Assembly: GCA_003478355.1 (NCBI GenBank)
Contig: QUFC01000001.1
Location: 1-64,000 of the forward strand
DNA from: Lachnospiraceae bacterium AM48-27BH
GTDB lineage: Bacteria; Bacillota; Clostridia; Lachnospirales; Lachnospiraceae
Direction of reading: 5' to 3'
Length of the DNA: 64,000 nucleotides
The translations under genes and the position numbers were made by a program. A model generated the notes under the pieces. The model searched no databases. It was not told the DNA's origin and saw nothing but the letters and a program-made list of their open reading frames with translations. Below, in pieces: positions 37,870 to 46,778 of this stretch (the stretch's first letter is position 1; every line of letters begins with the position of its first letter).

Positions 37870-37992
37870 AGTTACAGAGCCTCGTAAGAGAAATGGTTTC
37901 CAGTAACATCCAGTTGATATTTACCAAATGTCATGTTATCATCGTTTTGTAACAAAAATGTAACATAATTGAAACAAAAGGAGAATGATAAC
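37870..37992 (+). promoter_or_regulatory. Leader with inverted repeat at the start codon of the Cys-rich gene
   Basis: CATGTTATCAT (37932-37942) is the exact complement of ATGATAACATG (37985-37995), which spans the start codon. The ribosome site AAAAGGAGA lies between the arms near the right one. If transcribed together, an 11-bp stem could hide the start codon. Alternating TTGTAACA/TGTAACAT words lie in the loop. Confidence 0.45.
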
Positions 37993-38286
37993 ATGATGAA
38001 GAAAACAAAAATTGGTGCTGTTGTTCTGATGGCAGCATTTGCAATGATGACCGTACAGCCTATGACCTCTATGGCGGCAGGCATCTGTCAGACACGGATC
38101 TGCGGCGGAAACAGTGTGAACCTTTACGGAACCGTGCCTGGCAACTGCTTTGGCCAGAACGCTGGAAGCTGCCAGACAGGAAACAATTGCAAACCAGGAA
38201 GGTTCCAGAATAATAGTTCCTGTGGAAGGAGCGTGAAAAACTGGAACACCAGCTTTGGAAACTGGGGTACTGGCTGCAGAAAATAG
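37993..38286 (+). CDS. Small secreted Cys-rich protein
   Basis: A 97-residue protein with a clear signal peptide (MMKKTKIGAVVLMAAFAMMT...SMAA, cleavage likely after residue ~28). The mature part of ~69 residues has seven Cys, many Gly and Asn, and aromatic residues in the tail (NWNTSFGNWGTGC). No family is recognised. The start at ATG 37993 has AAAAGGAGA eight bases upstream. It has its own terminator at 38340. Seven Cys is an odd number, so one may be free. Candidates are a disulphide-bonded surface protein or an antimicrobial peptide, neither supported by motifs. It follows the PL8 lyase on the same strand. Confidence 0.75.
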   Translation: MMKKTKIGAVVLMAAFAMMTVQPMTSMAAGICQTRICGGNSVNLYGTVPGNCFGQNAGSCQTGNNCKPGRFQNNSSCGRSVKNWNTSFGNWGTGCRK

Positions 38287-38339
38287 CGAGCAGAAGAAAT
38301 GATACATGAGAGAATGACATAACAGAATATTATCATAGA

Positions 38340-38386
38340 CATGGTATCGTATATCGATCTAACGGTGGAGACGATACCATGTTTTT
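38340..38386 (+). terminator. Intrinsic terminator after the Cys-rich gene
   Basis: CATGGTATCGT (38340-38350) pairs with ACGATACCATG (38371-38381), followed by T5. Confidence 0.85.
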
Positions 38387-38550
38387 ATATAAAAAGTCTG
38401 ATCTTATTTACCTGCACTTATGACGGAAGTAAGCGGATCGTAGTGCGCTGTATCCGGGTATAAATGTAGATACTGTTATTGTTTATACAAGTAATCACAG
38501 TTGTAAATGTTAATAGAATGTGAAAAATGATAAAAAATCTTTAAAATCCA

Positions 38551-38609
38551 TTGAAATCTACAGCAGATATGCTATAATATCCTCAGAAATATTGTTAAAA
38601 CGTTAACAA
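38551..38609 (+). promoter_or_regulatory. adh promoter with Rex operator
   Basis: The promoter is TTGAAA (38551-38556), 16-bp spacer, TATAAT (38573-38578). Fourteen bases after the -10, TTGTTAAAACGTTAACAA (38592-38609) matches the Rex consensus TTGTTAANNNNTTAACAA exactly. It lies over the start of transcription, where bound Rex would block the polymerase until NADH rises. The 38387-38550 stretch before it holds no recognisable gene. Confidence 0.9.
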
Positions 38610-38684
38610 CATAGCAGAAGATGTTAACGTGAATGTCTAATTTATCTGCCGCTTCAGAAGCGGCAAGAATGGAGGATCTGAGAT

Positions 38685-39902
38685 ATGGCAAGATTTACAT
38701 TACCTAGAGATTTATATCACGGAAAAGGAGCTTTAGAGGCTTTAAAGACATTCGAAGGAAAGAGAGCAATGATCTGTGTTGGCGGCGGCTCCATGAAGCG
38801 TTTCGGTTTCCTGGATCGTGCAGAGCAGTATTTAAAAGAAGCTGGCATGGAAGTAAAATTATTTGAAGGCATTGAGCCAGACCCATCTGTTGAGACAGTT
38901 ATGAAGGGTGCAGCAGCCATGGAAGAGTTCCAGCCAGACTGGATCGTAGCCATCGGCGGTGGTTCCCCAATCGATGCTGCGAAAGCAATGTGGATTAAAT
39001 ATGAGTATCCGGACATTACTTTTGAGGATATGTGCAAGGTATTCGGTATCCCGAAATTAAGAAGAAAAGCTCATTTCTGTGCAATTTCTTCTACATCCGG
39101 TACAGCAACTGAGGTAACTGCATTCTCTATCATTACGGATTATCAGAAAGGTATCAAGTACCCGATCGCTGACTTTGAGATCACCCCAGATGTTGCGATC
39201 GTAGATCCGGAACTGGCAGAGACTATGCCGAAGAAGCTGGTTGCTCATACTGGTATGGATGCGATGACTCATGCGATTGAGGCATATGTATCGACTGCAA
39301 ACTGTGATTTCACAGATCCATTAGCACTCCATGCGATCAAGATGATCCAGAACGATCTGGTTGGTTCCTATAATGGGGATATGGCAAAACGTGATTCCAT
39401 GCACAACGCACAGTGCTTAGCTGGTATGGCATTCTCTAACGCATTATTAGGTATTGTTCACTCCATGGCACATAAGACCGGAGCTGCATTTGCAGACTAC
39501 GGCGCACACATCATCCATGGTGCAGCAAACGCGATGTATCTGCCAAAGGTTATTGCATTCAATGCAAAAGACGAGACTGCGAAGAAACGTTACGGCGTGA
39601 TCGCTGATTTTATGGGCTTAGGCGGTGAGACTCTGGATGAGAAGATTGCCAACCTGATCACATATCTGCGTGGCATGAATGATGCATTAAATATTCCACA
39701 CTGCATCAAGAACTACGGTCCAGACAGCTATCCAACCGAGCAGGGCTTCGTTCCGGAAGAAGTATTCTTAGAGAGACTGCCTGAGATCGCTAAGAACGCC
39801 ATTGCTGATGCATGTACCGGTTCTAACCCACGTCAGCCAAGCCAGGAAGAGATGGAGAAGCTGCTGAAGTGCTGCTACTATGATACAGAGGTTGATTTCT
39901 AA
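38685..39902 (+). CDS. Iron-containing (group III) alcohol dehydrogenase
   Basis: A 405-residue iron-type alcohol dehydrogenase, reducing aldehydes such as acetaldehyde or butyraldehyde with NAD(P)H during fermentation. It has the nucleotide loop AIGGGSPIDAAKAMW and the signature SSTSGTATEVTAFSII. The metal ligands are Asp and His in TGMDAMTHAIEAY, then HSMAHKTGAAFADYGAHIIH. GGAGG is upstream of the ATG. A perfect Rex site over its promoter links expression to the NADH/NAD ratio, which fits a fermentative electron sink. Codon use is biased as in highly expressed genes. A terminator at ~39949 ends the transcript. Confidence 0.96.
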   Translation: MARFTLPRDLYHGKGALEALKTFEGKRAMICVGGGSMKRFGFLDRAEQYLKEAGMEVKLFEGIEPDPSVETVMKGAAAMEEFQPDWIVAIGGGSPIDAAKAMWIKYEYPDITFEDMCKVFGIPKLRRKAHFCAISSTSGTATEVTAFSIITDYQKGIKYPIADFEITPDVAIVDPELAETMPKKLVAHTGMDAMTHAIEAYVSTANCDFTDPLALHAIKMIQNDLVGSYNGDMAKRDSMHNAQCLAGMAFSNALLGIVHSMAHKTGAAFADYGAHIIHGAANAMYLPKVIAFNAKDETAKKRYGVIADFMGLGGETLDEKIANLITYLRGMNDALNIPHCIKNYGPDSYPTEQGFVPEEVFLERLPEIAKNAIADACTGSNPRQPSQEEMEKLLKCCYYDTEVDF

Positions 39903-39948
39903 TCCCAAGGGATTCCGGAATCATCAGAGATATACGAGAAATGATCGA

Positions 39949-39978
39949 GAGGACGTCAGAGATGGCGCCCTCTTTTTT
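39949..39978 (+). terminator. Intrinsic terminator of adh
   Basis: An imperfect stem, GAGGACG with CGCCCTC, is followed by T6 (39973-39978). The T-run is shared with the next repeat unit. Confidence 0.6.
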
Positions 39979-40096
39979 GTCATAGGAAACTTCGTCCTAT
40001 GACAAAAAAACGCTCCGCGGGATGCGCACTCGCGCGAAAAAGAAACATGTCGCAAGCGACCGCGCTCGGCGCGAGAATGTGCCCTGGCACATTCTT
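39973..40096. repeat. Dispersed hairpin repeat, copy 1
   Basis: The unit begins with a perfect 15-bp stem (39973-39987 with 39995-40009; GTCATAGGA/TCCTATGAC) and continues with AACGCTCCGCG, a GC-rich part rich in CGCG. It ends with a hairpin AGAATGTGCC..GGCACATTCT (~40075-40096). The copy at 60989-61109 has the same order and shares AGTTCGTC/ACTTCGTC and AACGCTCCGCG words. It is non-coding; open frames across it are accidental. Confidence 0.65.
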
Positions 40097-40222
40097 TCTT
40101 ACTGCAAAAATATGTCAGTTTACGCTGATCAGAATCACGCGCCAAGTCTCACGGACGTTCGACTTGAAATAACAGAAAATTCCGTCGGATCATCTTAATG
40201 AGAAAAATGTTTTCAATTCTGC

Positions 40223-40255
40223 TTGATTTTCATTAAAAGTTAGTATATACTAACT
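40223..40255 (+). promoter_or_regulatory. Promoter and palindromic operator of the Fur-like gene
   Basis: TTGATT (40223-40228), 17-bp spacer, TATACT (40246-40251). The perfect 18-bp palindrome AGTTAGTATATACTAACT (40238-40255) covers the -10 and is a likely autoregulatory site. Confidence 0.65.
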
Positions 40256-40309
40256 TCATAAGAAATTCTGAAAATTCACAAAATAACACGTAAAGAGGAG
40301 GAGAACCCT

Positions 40310-40567
40310 ATGTCAGCAGAGGCTAAGAAAACATACATTTTAAAAGAGTTAAAGAAGAACGGATGCCGCATCACGAACCAGAGAAAACTTCTGATCGATG
40401 TGATCCTGAACGGAGAGTGCAGCTCCTGTAAAGAGATTTATTATCAGGCGGCAAAGAAGGATGCCGGAATCGGTATGGCGACGGTTTACCGCATGATCAA
40501 TACGCTGGAAGAGTACGGACTGATCCATAGCAAGAATAAGTATCTGATCGAATGTAATCCGGCATAA
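40310..40567 (+). CDS. Short Fur-family winged-helix protein
   Basis: An 85-residue protein that has only the DNA-binding winged helix of Fur/PerR/Zur: LKKNGCRITNQRKLLIDVIL, SSCKEIYYQAAKKDAGIGMA then TVYRMINTLEEYGLIHSKNK. Normal Fur proteins are ~140 residues and continue into a dimerisation/metal domain, absent here. Whether this is natural, truncated, or another sequencing artefact is unclear, since the following ~70 bp do not clearly continue the domain in any frame. AGGAGGAG precedes the ATG, and an operator-promoter (40223) and a strong terminator (40633) enclose it. Without the C-terminal part it could not sense metal in the usual way. Confidence 0.75.
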   Translation: MSAEAKKTYILKELKKNGCRITNQRKLLIDVILNGECSSCKEIYYQAAKKDAGIGMATVYRMINTLEEYGLIHSKNKYLIECNPA

Positions 40568-40632
40568 AACGTGGCGCAGTGAAAAGCCGTTCAGATAGAA
40601 AAATGTGCATTGCACGAAGATGAATGGAAACG

Positions 40633-40683
40633 AAAACCCCTGGGATTCCAATGATCATTTTGATCACATGTCCCAGGGGTTTT
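40633..40683 (+). terminator. Terminator between the Fur-like gene and sstT
   Basis: A perfect 13-bp stem (AAAACCCCTGGGA with TCCCAGGGGTTTT) encloses a small ATGATCA..TGATCA stem. It has T4 on the plus strand and T4 on the minus strand, so it can serve both convergent genes. Confidence 0.8.
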
Positions 40684-40741
40684 GCTGTTATCAAGTGTTT
40701 GCTGGCTATCCCGTTGCTGCTGCGGGAATGCTGCCTTGTTT

Positions 40742-41965
40742 TTAGAATTTGATTTCCCGTCCGTTTAATCTCCACTGACGGAATTCAGCAGAAGCGGAGA
40801 GCAGAAGATCAGAGGAAGAGTTCAGTGCGGTCTCTACAGAATCCTGGATCACACCGATGATGAAGCCGACGCCAACTACCTGCATGGCGATATCATTAGG
40901 AATACCGAATAAGGAGCAGGCCATCGGAATCAGAAGCAGGGAACCACCGGCAACACCGGAAGCGCCACAGGCGGATAAAGTAGCCAGGATACTTAAGATA
41001 ATACCGGTTGGCAGATCAACTGGGATTCCTAAGGTGTGCGCGGCTGCCAGGGACATGATGGTGATGGTGATCGCTGCGCCGTCCATGTTGATGGTAGCGC
41101 CCAGTGGGATCGTCACGGAGTAAGTATCTTTATCCAGCCCAATTTCCTCACAGACTTCCATGTTGACCGGGATGTTGGCTGCAGAGCTTCTGGTGAAGAA
41201 CGCAGTGATGGCACTTCTCTTTAAGCATTTGAAGATCAGCGGGAATGGATTCCTGCGGATGCACCAGTATACCAGGATCGGGTTGGTCACAAAGTAGATA
41301 AATAACATAGAGCCAACCAAAACAGCAAGCAGCCGGCCATACTCGGTGAAAATGCCAAGTCCATTGGTGGAAACTGCGCTGTAAACCAGTCCGAGGATAC
41401 CGAATGGAGCAAAGCTGATGATCCAGGTGACCACCTTGGAAAGACCGGTGGAAACATCATCGAAAAATTTCTTGGTGTTGTCATTGGCGCCTCTTAAGCC
41501 GATTCCGAAGAGAACCGCCCAGGATAAGATGCCGATGTAGTTGGCATTAATGATAGCGGAAACGGGATTGGCTACAATATTTAATAACAGTGTCCGGAAT
41601 ACTTCCACGATGCCCTGAGGAGCGGAAAGGTCAGCGGCCTCCACAGTCAGTGTCAGTGTGACCGGGAATAAGCGGCTGGCAAATACTGCGATCAGTGATG
41701 CTAAGAAGGTACTGAACATATACAGAATAATAACGGTTTTGATGACACCGCCGTGGCTTTTGCCTGCATGACATAAGGAACTGATGATCAGGAAAAATAC
41801 CAGAAGCGGAGCGATACCTTTTAATGCTCCGACAAATACATCGCCAAGGATCACAAGGCCGGAAGCCTGTGGAGTTGCCAGTCCTAAGACCGCGCCGATG
41901 ATTAAGCCTACTACGATTCGTTTGACCAGGCTGATGCTGGTCCACTGTTCATAAAGTTTTTTCAT
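40742..41965 (-). CDS. sstT: Serine/threonine:sodium symporter SstT
   Basis: A 407-residue dicarboxylate/amino acid:cation symporter (DAACS) family member, best matching SstT (~410 residues), which takes up Ser and Thr with Na+. It has eight or more hydrophobic segments. The hairpin HP1/TM7 region is visible: TRSSAANIPVNMEVCEEIGL, then VTIPLGATINMDGAAI (family NMDG Na+/substrate motif) and the HP2-like SACGASGVAGGSLLLIPMAC. The opening MKKLYEQWTSISLVKRIVVG is typical of SstT. A terminator lies downstream (40633). Upstream, 42000-42224 separates it from the divergent LysR gene. Confidence 0.95.
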   Translation of the reverse strand: MKKLYEQWTSISLVKRIVVGLIIGAVLGLATPQASGLVILGDVFVGALKGIAPLLVFFLIISSLCHAGKSHGGVIKTVIILYMFSTFLASLIAVFASRLFPVTLTLTVEAADLSAPQGIVEVFRTLLLNIVANPVSAIINANYIGILSWAVLFGIGLRGANDNTKKFFDDVSTGLSKVVTWIISFAPFGILGLVYSAVSTNGLGIFTEYGRLLAVLVGSMLFIYFVTNPILVYWCIRRNPFPLIFKCLKRSAITAFFTRSSAANIPVNMEVCEEIGLDKDTYSVTIPLGATINMDGAAITITIMSLAAAHTLGIPVDLPTGIILSILATLSACGASGVAGGSLLLIPMACSLFGIPNDIAMQVVGVGFIIGVIQDSVETALNSSSDLLLSASAEFRQWRLNGREIKF

Positions 41966-42233
41966 ATGGAAACCTCTTTTCCCCTTGAATTTGGATATTT
42001 CAGGAACAACCCGATAGGAAGCTGCTGTGTGTTTTGAAATAATCCGATTGGTCTATTATAGTGCGTTTGCTGTGGAAAAACAAGTGTTTTTTGCACACGG
42101 ACACCTGCGGGCAAAATGTCCGTGACAGCAGAGTACATAGGTGATTATTTGACAGGTAATAATAAAAAAGAAACGTAACTATGAAGGTACTGAATAGTTA
42201 GAAAGAAACATTAGCGGAAGGAAAATGACGATT
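41966..42233. other. Divergent intergenic region sstT / lysR
   Basis: No gene is seen. It contains an inverted pair CACGGACA/TGTCCGTG (about 42096-42123) and a 27-bp piece (42174-42200) identical to the right end of the palindromic repeat at 10593-10619. Promoters for the two divergent genes must lie here but I see no convincing -35/-10 pair. Confidence 0.5.
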
Positions 42234-43136
42234 ATGGAATTAAAACAATTGGAATATTTTATGGTAACATGTGAAAAAGGAAGCTTTAATAAAGCAGCGG
42301 AATGTCTCTATACGACACAGCCAAATGTAAGCAAAGTGATCAGTTCTCTGGAAAAAGAACTGGGAAGAGAATTATTTGAGCGGACAGGAAAAGGAATCCG
42401 GATCACGCCTTATGGGGAGACCGTGCAGGAGTATGCACAGAATATTCTGCACAATGCAGGGCTGATCGTATCCATGGCTGATCATAATCATGGGAAAAAA
42501 TTCAGCCTTGCTACATATCCCAGTAATATGATCTCCAGGCTGTTGACGGATTTTTACAAAGAAAAGGGACAAGAGTATGTGATCGAACATCAGGAAGGCA
42601 GTGTGGAGGAAATCAGCACCATGGTTTCTCAGGGAATTGCGGAGCTGGGAATTGTGTATGTGGCCCAGAAGCAGTTACAGTCTTTTCAACACATCCTGTC
42701 CCATAAAAAATTGAAATTTGAGCCAATGGATGTGAAAGAAGCCTGTGTTTATATTGGCCCGCAGCATCCATTATATCACGAAACAGGTATCGATTTTAAG
42801 GATCTGTCAAAATTGACCTTTGTGCGTGGAGTCCGGGACTTTTTTTCCATGGAGCATCATTTAAACCATGTCAGTCTTGGCGCTATCCGCACAGAGCAGC
42901 TTCATTATGGGGCTTATACCAACAGCGATCACCTGACTATGAATCTTCTGATGCACACGGATATGTGCAGTCTTGGAATTAATTTCCTTTATCCGGATTA
43001 TAAGCAGTATGATCTTCATCAGTTAAGGATCAACCAGTGCGAACCATTTCTGGTAATTGGCTATATTTATCAGGAAGAAGTTGAACTAAGTGAATCGTCC
43101 AGGTGGTTTATCCGCAGATTTCAAAGCATTTTATAG
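42234..43136 (+). CDS. LysR-family transcriptional regulator
   Basis: A 300-residue LysR regulator. The N-terminal winged helix is MELKQLEYFMVTCEKGSFNK then AAECLYTTQPNVSKVISSLE, followed by the effector domain. I prefer the ATG at 42234, matching family starts; an in-frame ATG at 42225 is only three bases from GGAAGG. It lies 146 bp upstream of, and on the same strand as, the NikA-like transporter operon. A palindrome GGTAAGT-TAAG-ACTAACC (43191-43208) before that operon is a candidate binding site. LysR genes usually read divergently from their targets, so the co-directional arrangement is a little unusual. The effector is unknown. Confidence 0.9.
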   Translation: MELKQLEYFMVTCEKGSFNKAAECLYTTQPNVSKVISSLEKELGRELFERTGKGIRITPYGETVQEYAQNILHNAGLIVSMADHNHGKKFSLATYPSNMISRLLTDFYKEKGQEYVIEHQEGSVEEISTMVSQGIAELGIVYVAQKQLQSFQHILSHKKLKFEPMDVKEACVYIGPQHPLYHETGIDFKDLSKLTFVRGVRDFFSMEHHLNHVSLGAIRTEQLHYGAYTNSDHLTMNLLMHTDMCSLGINFLYPDYKQYDLHQLRINQCEPFLVIGYIYQEEVELSESSRWFIRRFQSIL

Positions 43137-43190
43137 AAAAACACTGGGATATAACAAAATGGAATAGGAATCCCCCTCTAATCTGGTAGT

Positions 43191-43218
43191 GGTAAGTTAA
43201 GACTAACCATGATATACT
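43191..43218 (+). promoter_or_regulatory. Candidate LysR site and promoter of the Nik-like operon
   Basis: GGTAAGT (43191-43197) and ACTAACC (43202-43208) form a 6-of-7 inverted repeat. Directly after it is an extended -10, TG-A-TATACT (43210-43218). The ribosome site AGGAGG precedes the first gene at 43283. Confidence 0.5.
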
Positions 43219-43282
43219 CTGGTTCGTTGCTGGAAAGTAACAAAAAGGAAACCAAAGAAAAACCATATAGAGGAGGAACATT

Positions 43283-44937
43283 ATGAAAAAGAAATGGGGC
43301 GCATTGGCGTTAGCAGGCGTGTTAGGAGCAGCGGTTGTTACAGGCTGTTCGACTGGCGGAAAGGGTGAGGCAGCAGAAAATCAGACTTCTGCAGGCAGCC
43401 AGGTAAATGCAGAAACTTCCGCAGCTGGAGAAGAAGGGACAGCGGAAAGCCAGGGAAAAGAAGATCTGGTATTTGTCAATTATAGAGACATCCGCGATCT
43501 GAATCCACATCTGTATGCAGGTGAAATGTATGCCCAGGAAATGCTATATGAAACTCTGGTAAATATTACTGAGGATGGTTATGAGGCTGTCTGGCAGAAA
43601 GCTGGGATATCAGCGAGGATGGAAAGACTTATACATTCCACATTCGTCCAGGCGTGAAATTCTCTGATGGAGAAGTGTGCGACGCTTATGCCATCAAGGC
43701 AAACTTTGACGCGATCATTGAAAATAAAGACCGTCATACCTGGCTGGAGATGATGAACCTGTTGGTTGGAGTATCCGCTCCGGATGAAAATACTTTTGTG
43801 ATCGAGCTGTCTGAGCCGTATTATCCAATGCTGACAGAGCTTGGTGTAACAAGACCATTTGCCATGATCTCTCCAAAAGCTATGAAAAACGGAAGTACCA
43901 AAGATGGTGTGGAGGCATATATTGGAACTGGTCCATACGTGTTATCTGAGTTTGTGACGGATGAGTACGCAATCTTTACTGCAAACCCGGATTACTGGGG
44001 CGAGCAGCCGGCGATCAAGAAAATTACGGTAAAAGTAATTCCAGATAACCAGACCCGTATTCTGGCCTTGGAAAAGGGTGAGATCGATTTAATCTTTGGA
44101 AAGAATATGATCGATGCAGATGCAGTGAACCAGTATATGGACAAGGATGGCTTTACCGTATCATTGTCTGACCCGACTTCCACAAGACAGATTGTTTTAA
44201 ATACCACAGATCCGATCCTTTCTGATAAAAATGTCCGGATCGCCCTTCAGCATGCAACAAACAAGGAAAACATTTCCCAGGGTATTTTCTATGGTCTGGA
44301 GCAGCCGGCAGATACCTTGTTTGCAAAAACAGTTCCATACTGTGATATTGATCTAGAGCCTTATGCCTGTGATATGGTACTGGCCGGACAGCTTCTGGAT
44401 GAAGCTGGATGGCTGATGGGAAGCAATGGAATCCGTGAGAAGGATGGCCAGAAGCTGAATCTGGATCTTCTTTACAACAGCGACAGTGTAACAGAGAAAT
44501 CCATTGCAGAGTATTTACAGAGTGAGTATCAGTCCATTGGTATTGCACTGAATATTCACGGTGAGGAAGAACAGTCCTACCGTGATAACATGAAAGCAGG
44601 AAATTTCTCCATGGTATTTAATATCTGCTGGGGTATGCCGTATGATCCACAGTCATCTCTGGCAGCTATGAGAGCACCGGTGTATGGAGATTTTGCGGCA
44701 CAGCAAGGTCTGGAAGATAAGACGGAGATTGATGATGCCATTACCAAAATCCTGGTAAGCACCGATGAGACAGAGCGTCAGGAACTTTATACCTATGTGC
44801 TGACCCGCCTTCATGAGGATGCGGTTTACATTCCGCTGACCTATGAGTGCAACAAGGCAATCTACCGTTCTGACCTGAAGGGATTCCACTTTACACAGAC
44901 CCAGTATGAGGTTCCATTCCAGGATTTCTCATTTTAA
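43283..44937 (+). CDS. NikA-like ABC transporter substrate-binding lipoprotein, suspected frameshift
   Basis: A lipoprotein of ~551 residues when repaired. The signal and lipobox are ALAGVLGAAVVTGCS, then a linker and a family 5 solute-binding domain. It resembles E. coli NikA along its length (DLNPHLYAGEMYAQEMLYET, RHTWLEMMNLLVGV, PYYPMLTELGVTRPF, WGEQPAIKKITVKVIPD, DTLFAKTVPY, WGMPYDPQSSLAAMRAP). One base is missing near 43589-43591; adding it joins YEAV to LAESWDISEDGKTYTFHIRP. The two His that E. coli NikA has in its WGAPYDPHAFL...VPSHADY segment (from memory) are Gln and Tyr here, so nickel-histidine binding is not assured; a different metal complex or peptide is possible. It heads the five-gene importer operon. 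Confidence 0.85.
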
Positions 44938-45015
44938 GGATTGTTGAGAACAGCAATAAATAGGAGCCGGGCCGTTTTGGCTGACGGCTCCGTTTTCTAA
45001 CGTATGGAGGTTTAA

Positions 45016-45957
45016 ATGAAACCGTATATTATAAAAAGAATTTTGTCAGCAATCCCGTTGCTGGTGATCATCTCTTTTGTCTGTTTTGTTTTTATTAATC
45101 TGATTCCATCGGATCCGGCAGAGGTTGCATTAAGAGTCCGCCAGGTGCCGATCATCACAGAAGAAGCCATCGCAGAAGTGAGAGCGGAACTGGGACTGGA
45201 CCAGCCGTATCTGGTCAGATACTTTACCTGGTTATGGGACTGTCTTCACGGGGATTTTGGAATCAGCTATGTGAATCCAACCAGAACAGTAGCAGGAGAA
45301 CTGCTCCGTTGTCTTCCAGCGACACTGCAGCTGGCAGGTGTTTCTTTTGTGATGGTGATTGTGCTGAGTCTGCCCATTGGATTTTTGTGTGCAGTATACA
45401 AGGATGGCTGGTTTGATAAGATCATGAGAGGGCTGGTGTTCATGACGACAGCGATGCCGGCTTATTGGGTGGGACTTTTATTGATGTGGTTGGTTTCTAT
45501 TAAATTGGATCTTTTACCGACCAGTGGAAATGGAACGTGGAAGCATCTGATTTTGCCATCATTTACCGTTTCTCTCAGCTATATTTCTACTTATATCCGT
45601 CTGATCCGCAATAACATGCTGGAAAATATGAAACAGGATTATGTGCTGTACGCCAATGTCCGGGGACTGTCCCAGAAATCCATTCTGGTAAAGCACATTT
45701 TGAAAAATTCCATGCATACCTGTATTGTGGCCATTGGTATGAGTATCCCACAGCTGATCTCTGGAACCATTGTTGTGGAAAATGTATTTGCGTGGCCGGG
45801 TCTGGGAACCTTGTGTATCAGTTCGATCTTTAACCGGGATTATCCGGTGATCCAGACGTATGTGCTTCTGATCGGAGTCCTGTTTGTTGGATTTAACCTT
45901 CTGTTTGACATTCTGCAGACAATTTCCGATCCACGTATGAGAAAGGAGGGGGCATAA
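45016..45957 (+). CDS. NikB-like ABC transporter permease
   Basis: A 313-residue inner-membrane permease of the oligopeptide/nickel class. It begins KPYIIKRILSAIPLLVIISF (TM1) with the DppB/NikB pattern EVRAELGLDQPYLVRYFTWL. About six TM segments and the EAA-loop region QDYVLYANVRGLSQKSILVK are present. The stop overlaps the next gene's start by one base (TAATG-type), indicating coupling. GGAGG lies upstream. With the NikC-like partner it forms the channel. Confidence 0.93.
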   Translation: MKPYIIKRILSAIPLLVIISFVCFVFINLIPSDPAEVALRVRQVPIITEEAIAEVRAELGLDQPYLVRYFTWLWDCLHGDFGISYVNPTRTVAGELLRCLPATLQLAGVSFVMVIVLSLPIGFLCAVYKDGWFDKIMRGLVFMTTAMPAYWVGLLLMWLVSIKLDLLPTSGNGTWKHLILPSFTVSLSYISTYIRLIRNNMLENMKQDYVLYANVRGLSQKSILVKHILKNSMHTCIVAIGMSIPQLISGTIVVENVFAWPGLGTLCISSIFNRDYPVIQTYVLLIGVLFVGFNLLFDILQTISDPRMRKEGA

Positions 45958-46778
45958 TGCTTCACCGCTTTTTACATAATAAAACCGCTGTGGGAAGTGT
46001 AGGAATCGTGATTCTGGTTGCGCTTCTTGGAATTTTTGCTCCGGTAATCGCACCTCACGACCCATATGCAGCGGACATTCTTCATAAATTTGCTCCATTC
46101 AGTCTGGAATACCCATTGGGAACCGATAATCTTGGCCGCTGTATCTTATCCAGAATGTTGTATGGAATCCGTCCGACCCTGGGACTGGCAGTGCTTACCA
46201 TGCTGGGAACTATTGGTCTTGGGGCCCTGATGGGACTTCTGGCTGGATATTTCAGGGGAATTACAGAAGAACTGATCATGCGGGTGGTGGATGTGATGTT
46301 ATCTTTTCCAAGCCAGATCATGGTATTTGCAGTGGTGGCACTTCTGGGAATCAATGTCCAGAATGTGATCTTAGCAAATGTATTTATCAAATGGGCCTGG
46401 TATGCCCGGATGATCCGAACAGGCGTTATGCAGTACCGTGACCGGAATTTTGTCCAGTTCTCCAGATGTATTGGAACACCGGAACGGTTTATCCTGGCAC
46501 GCCACCTGATTCCATCCATTGCGGCAGATCTGGCAGTTCTGGCGTCATTGGATGTGGGCTGGGCAATTATCAATATTTCAACGTTGTCCTTCTTAGGACT
46601 GGGCGTTCAGGCACCGACACCGGAGTGGGGAGCCATGTTAAATGAAGCCAAAAATGTGCTGACCAGCAATCCAACTCAGATGATCGTTCCTGGTGTTGCC
46701 ATCGTGATCCTGGTATCGGTATTTAATCTGATGGGTGACGCAATCCGGGATGTGCTGGATCCAAAGGAGGTGGCATAG
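45957..46778 (+). CDS. NikC-like ABC transporter permease
   Basis: A 273-residue partner permease (DppC/NikC class): LHRFLHNKTAVGSVGIVILV (TM1), HKFAPFSLEYPLGTDNLGRC (family 'GTDxLGRD' motif, with Cys for Asp), and the EAA region RNFVQFSRCIGTPERFILAR. The ATG at 45957 overlaps the stop of the previous gene. GGAGGGGG is just upstream. Six TM segments are expected. Confidence 0.93.
   Translation: MLHRFLHNKTAVGSVGIVILVALLGIFAPVIAPHDPYAADILHKFAPFSLEYPLGTDNLGRCILSRMLYGIRPTLGLAVLTMLGTIGLGALMGLLAGYFRGITEELIMRVVDVMLSFPSQIMVFAVVALLGINVQNVILANVFIKWAWYARMIRTGVMQYRDRNFVQFSRCIGTPERFILARHLIPSIAADLAVLASLDVGWAIINISTLSFLGLGVQAPTPEWGAMLNEAKNVLTSNPTQMIVPGVAIVILVSVFNLMGDAIRDVLDPKEVA

Noticed and set aside
39924..40145. 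Open frame of 73 codons on the minus strand
   Set aside because: It lies across a dispersed hairpin repeat, has no ribosome site and a low-complexity Arg/Ala/Ser content.
43141..43282. NiCo or other metal riboswitch before the NikA-like gene
   Set aside because: No conserved riboswitch core could be recognised; a LysR-type palindrome and promoter explain the region better.
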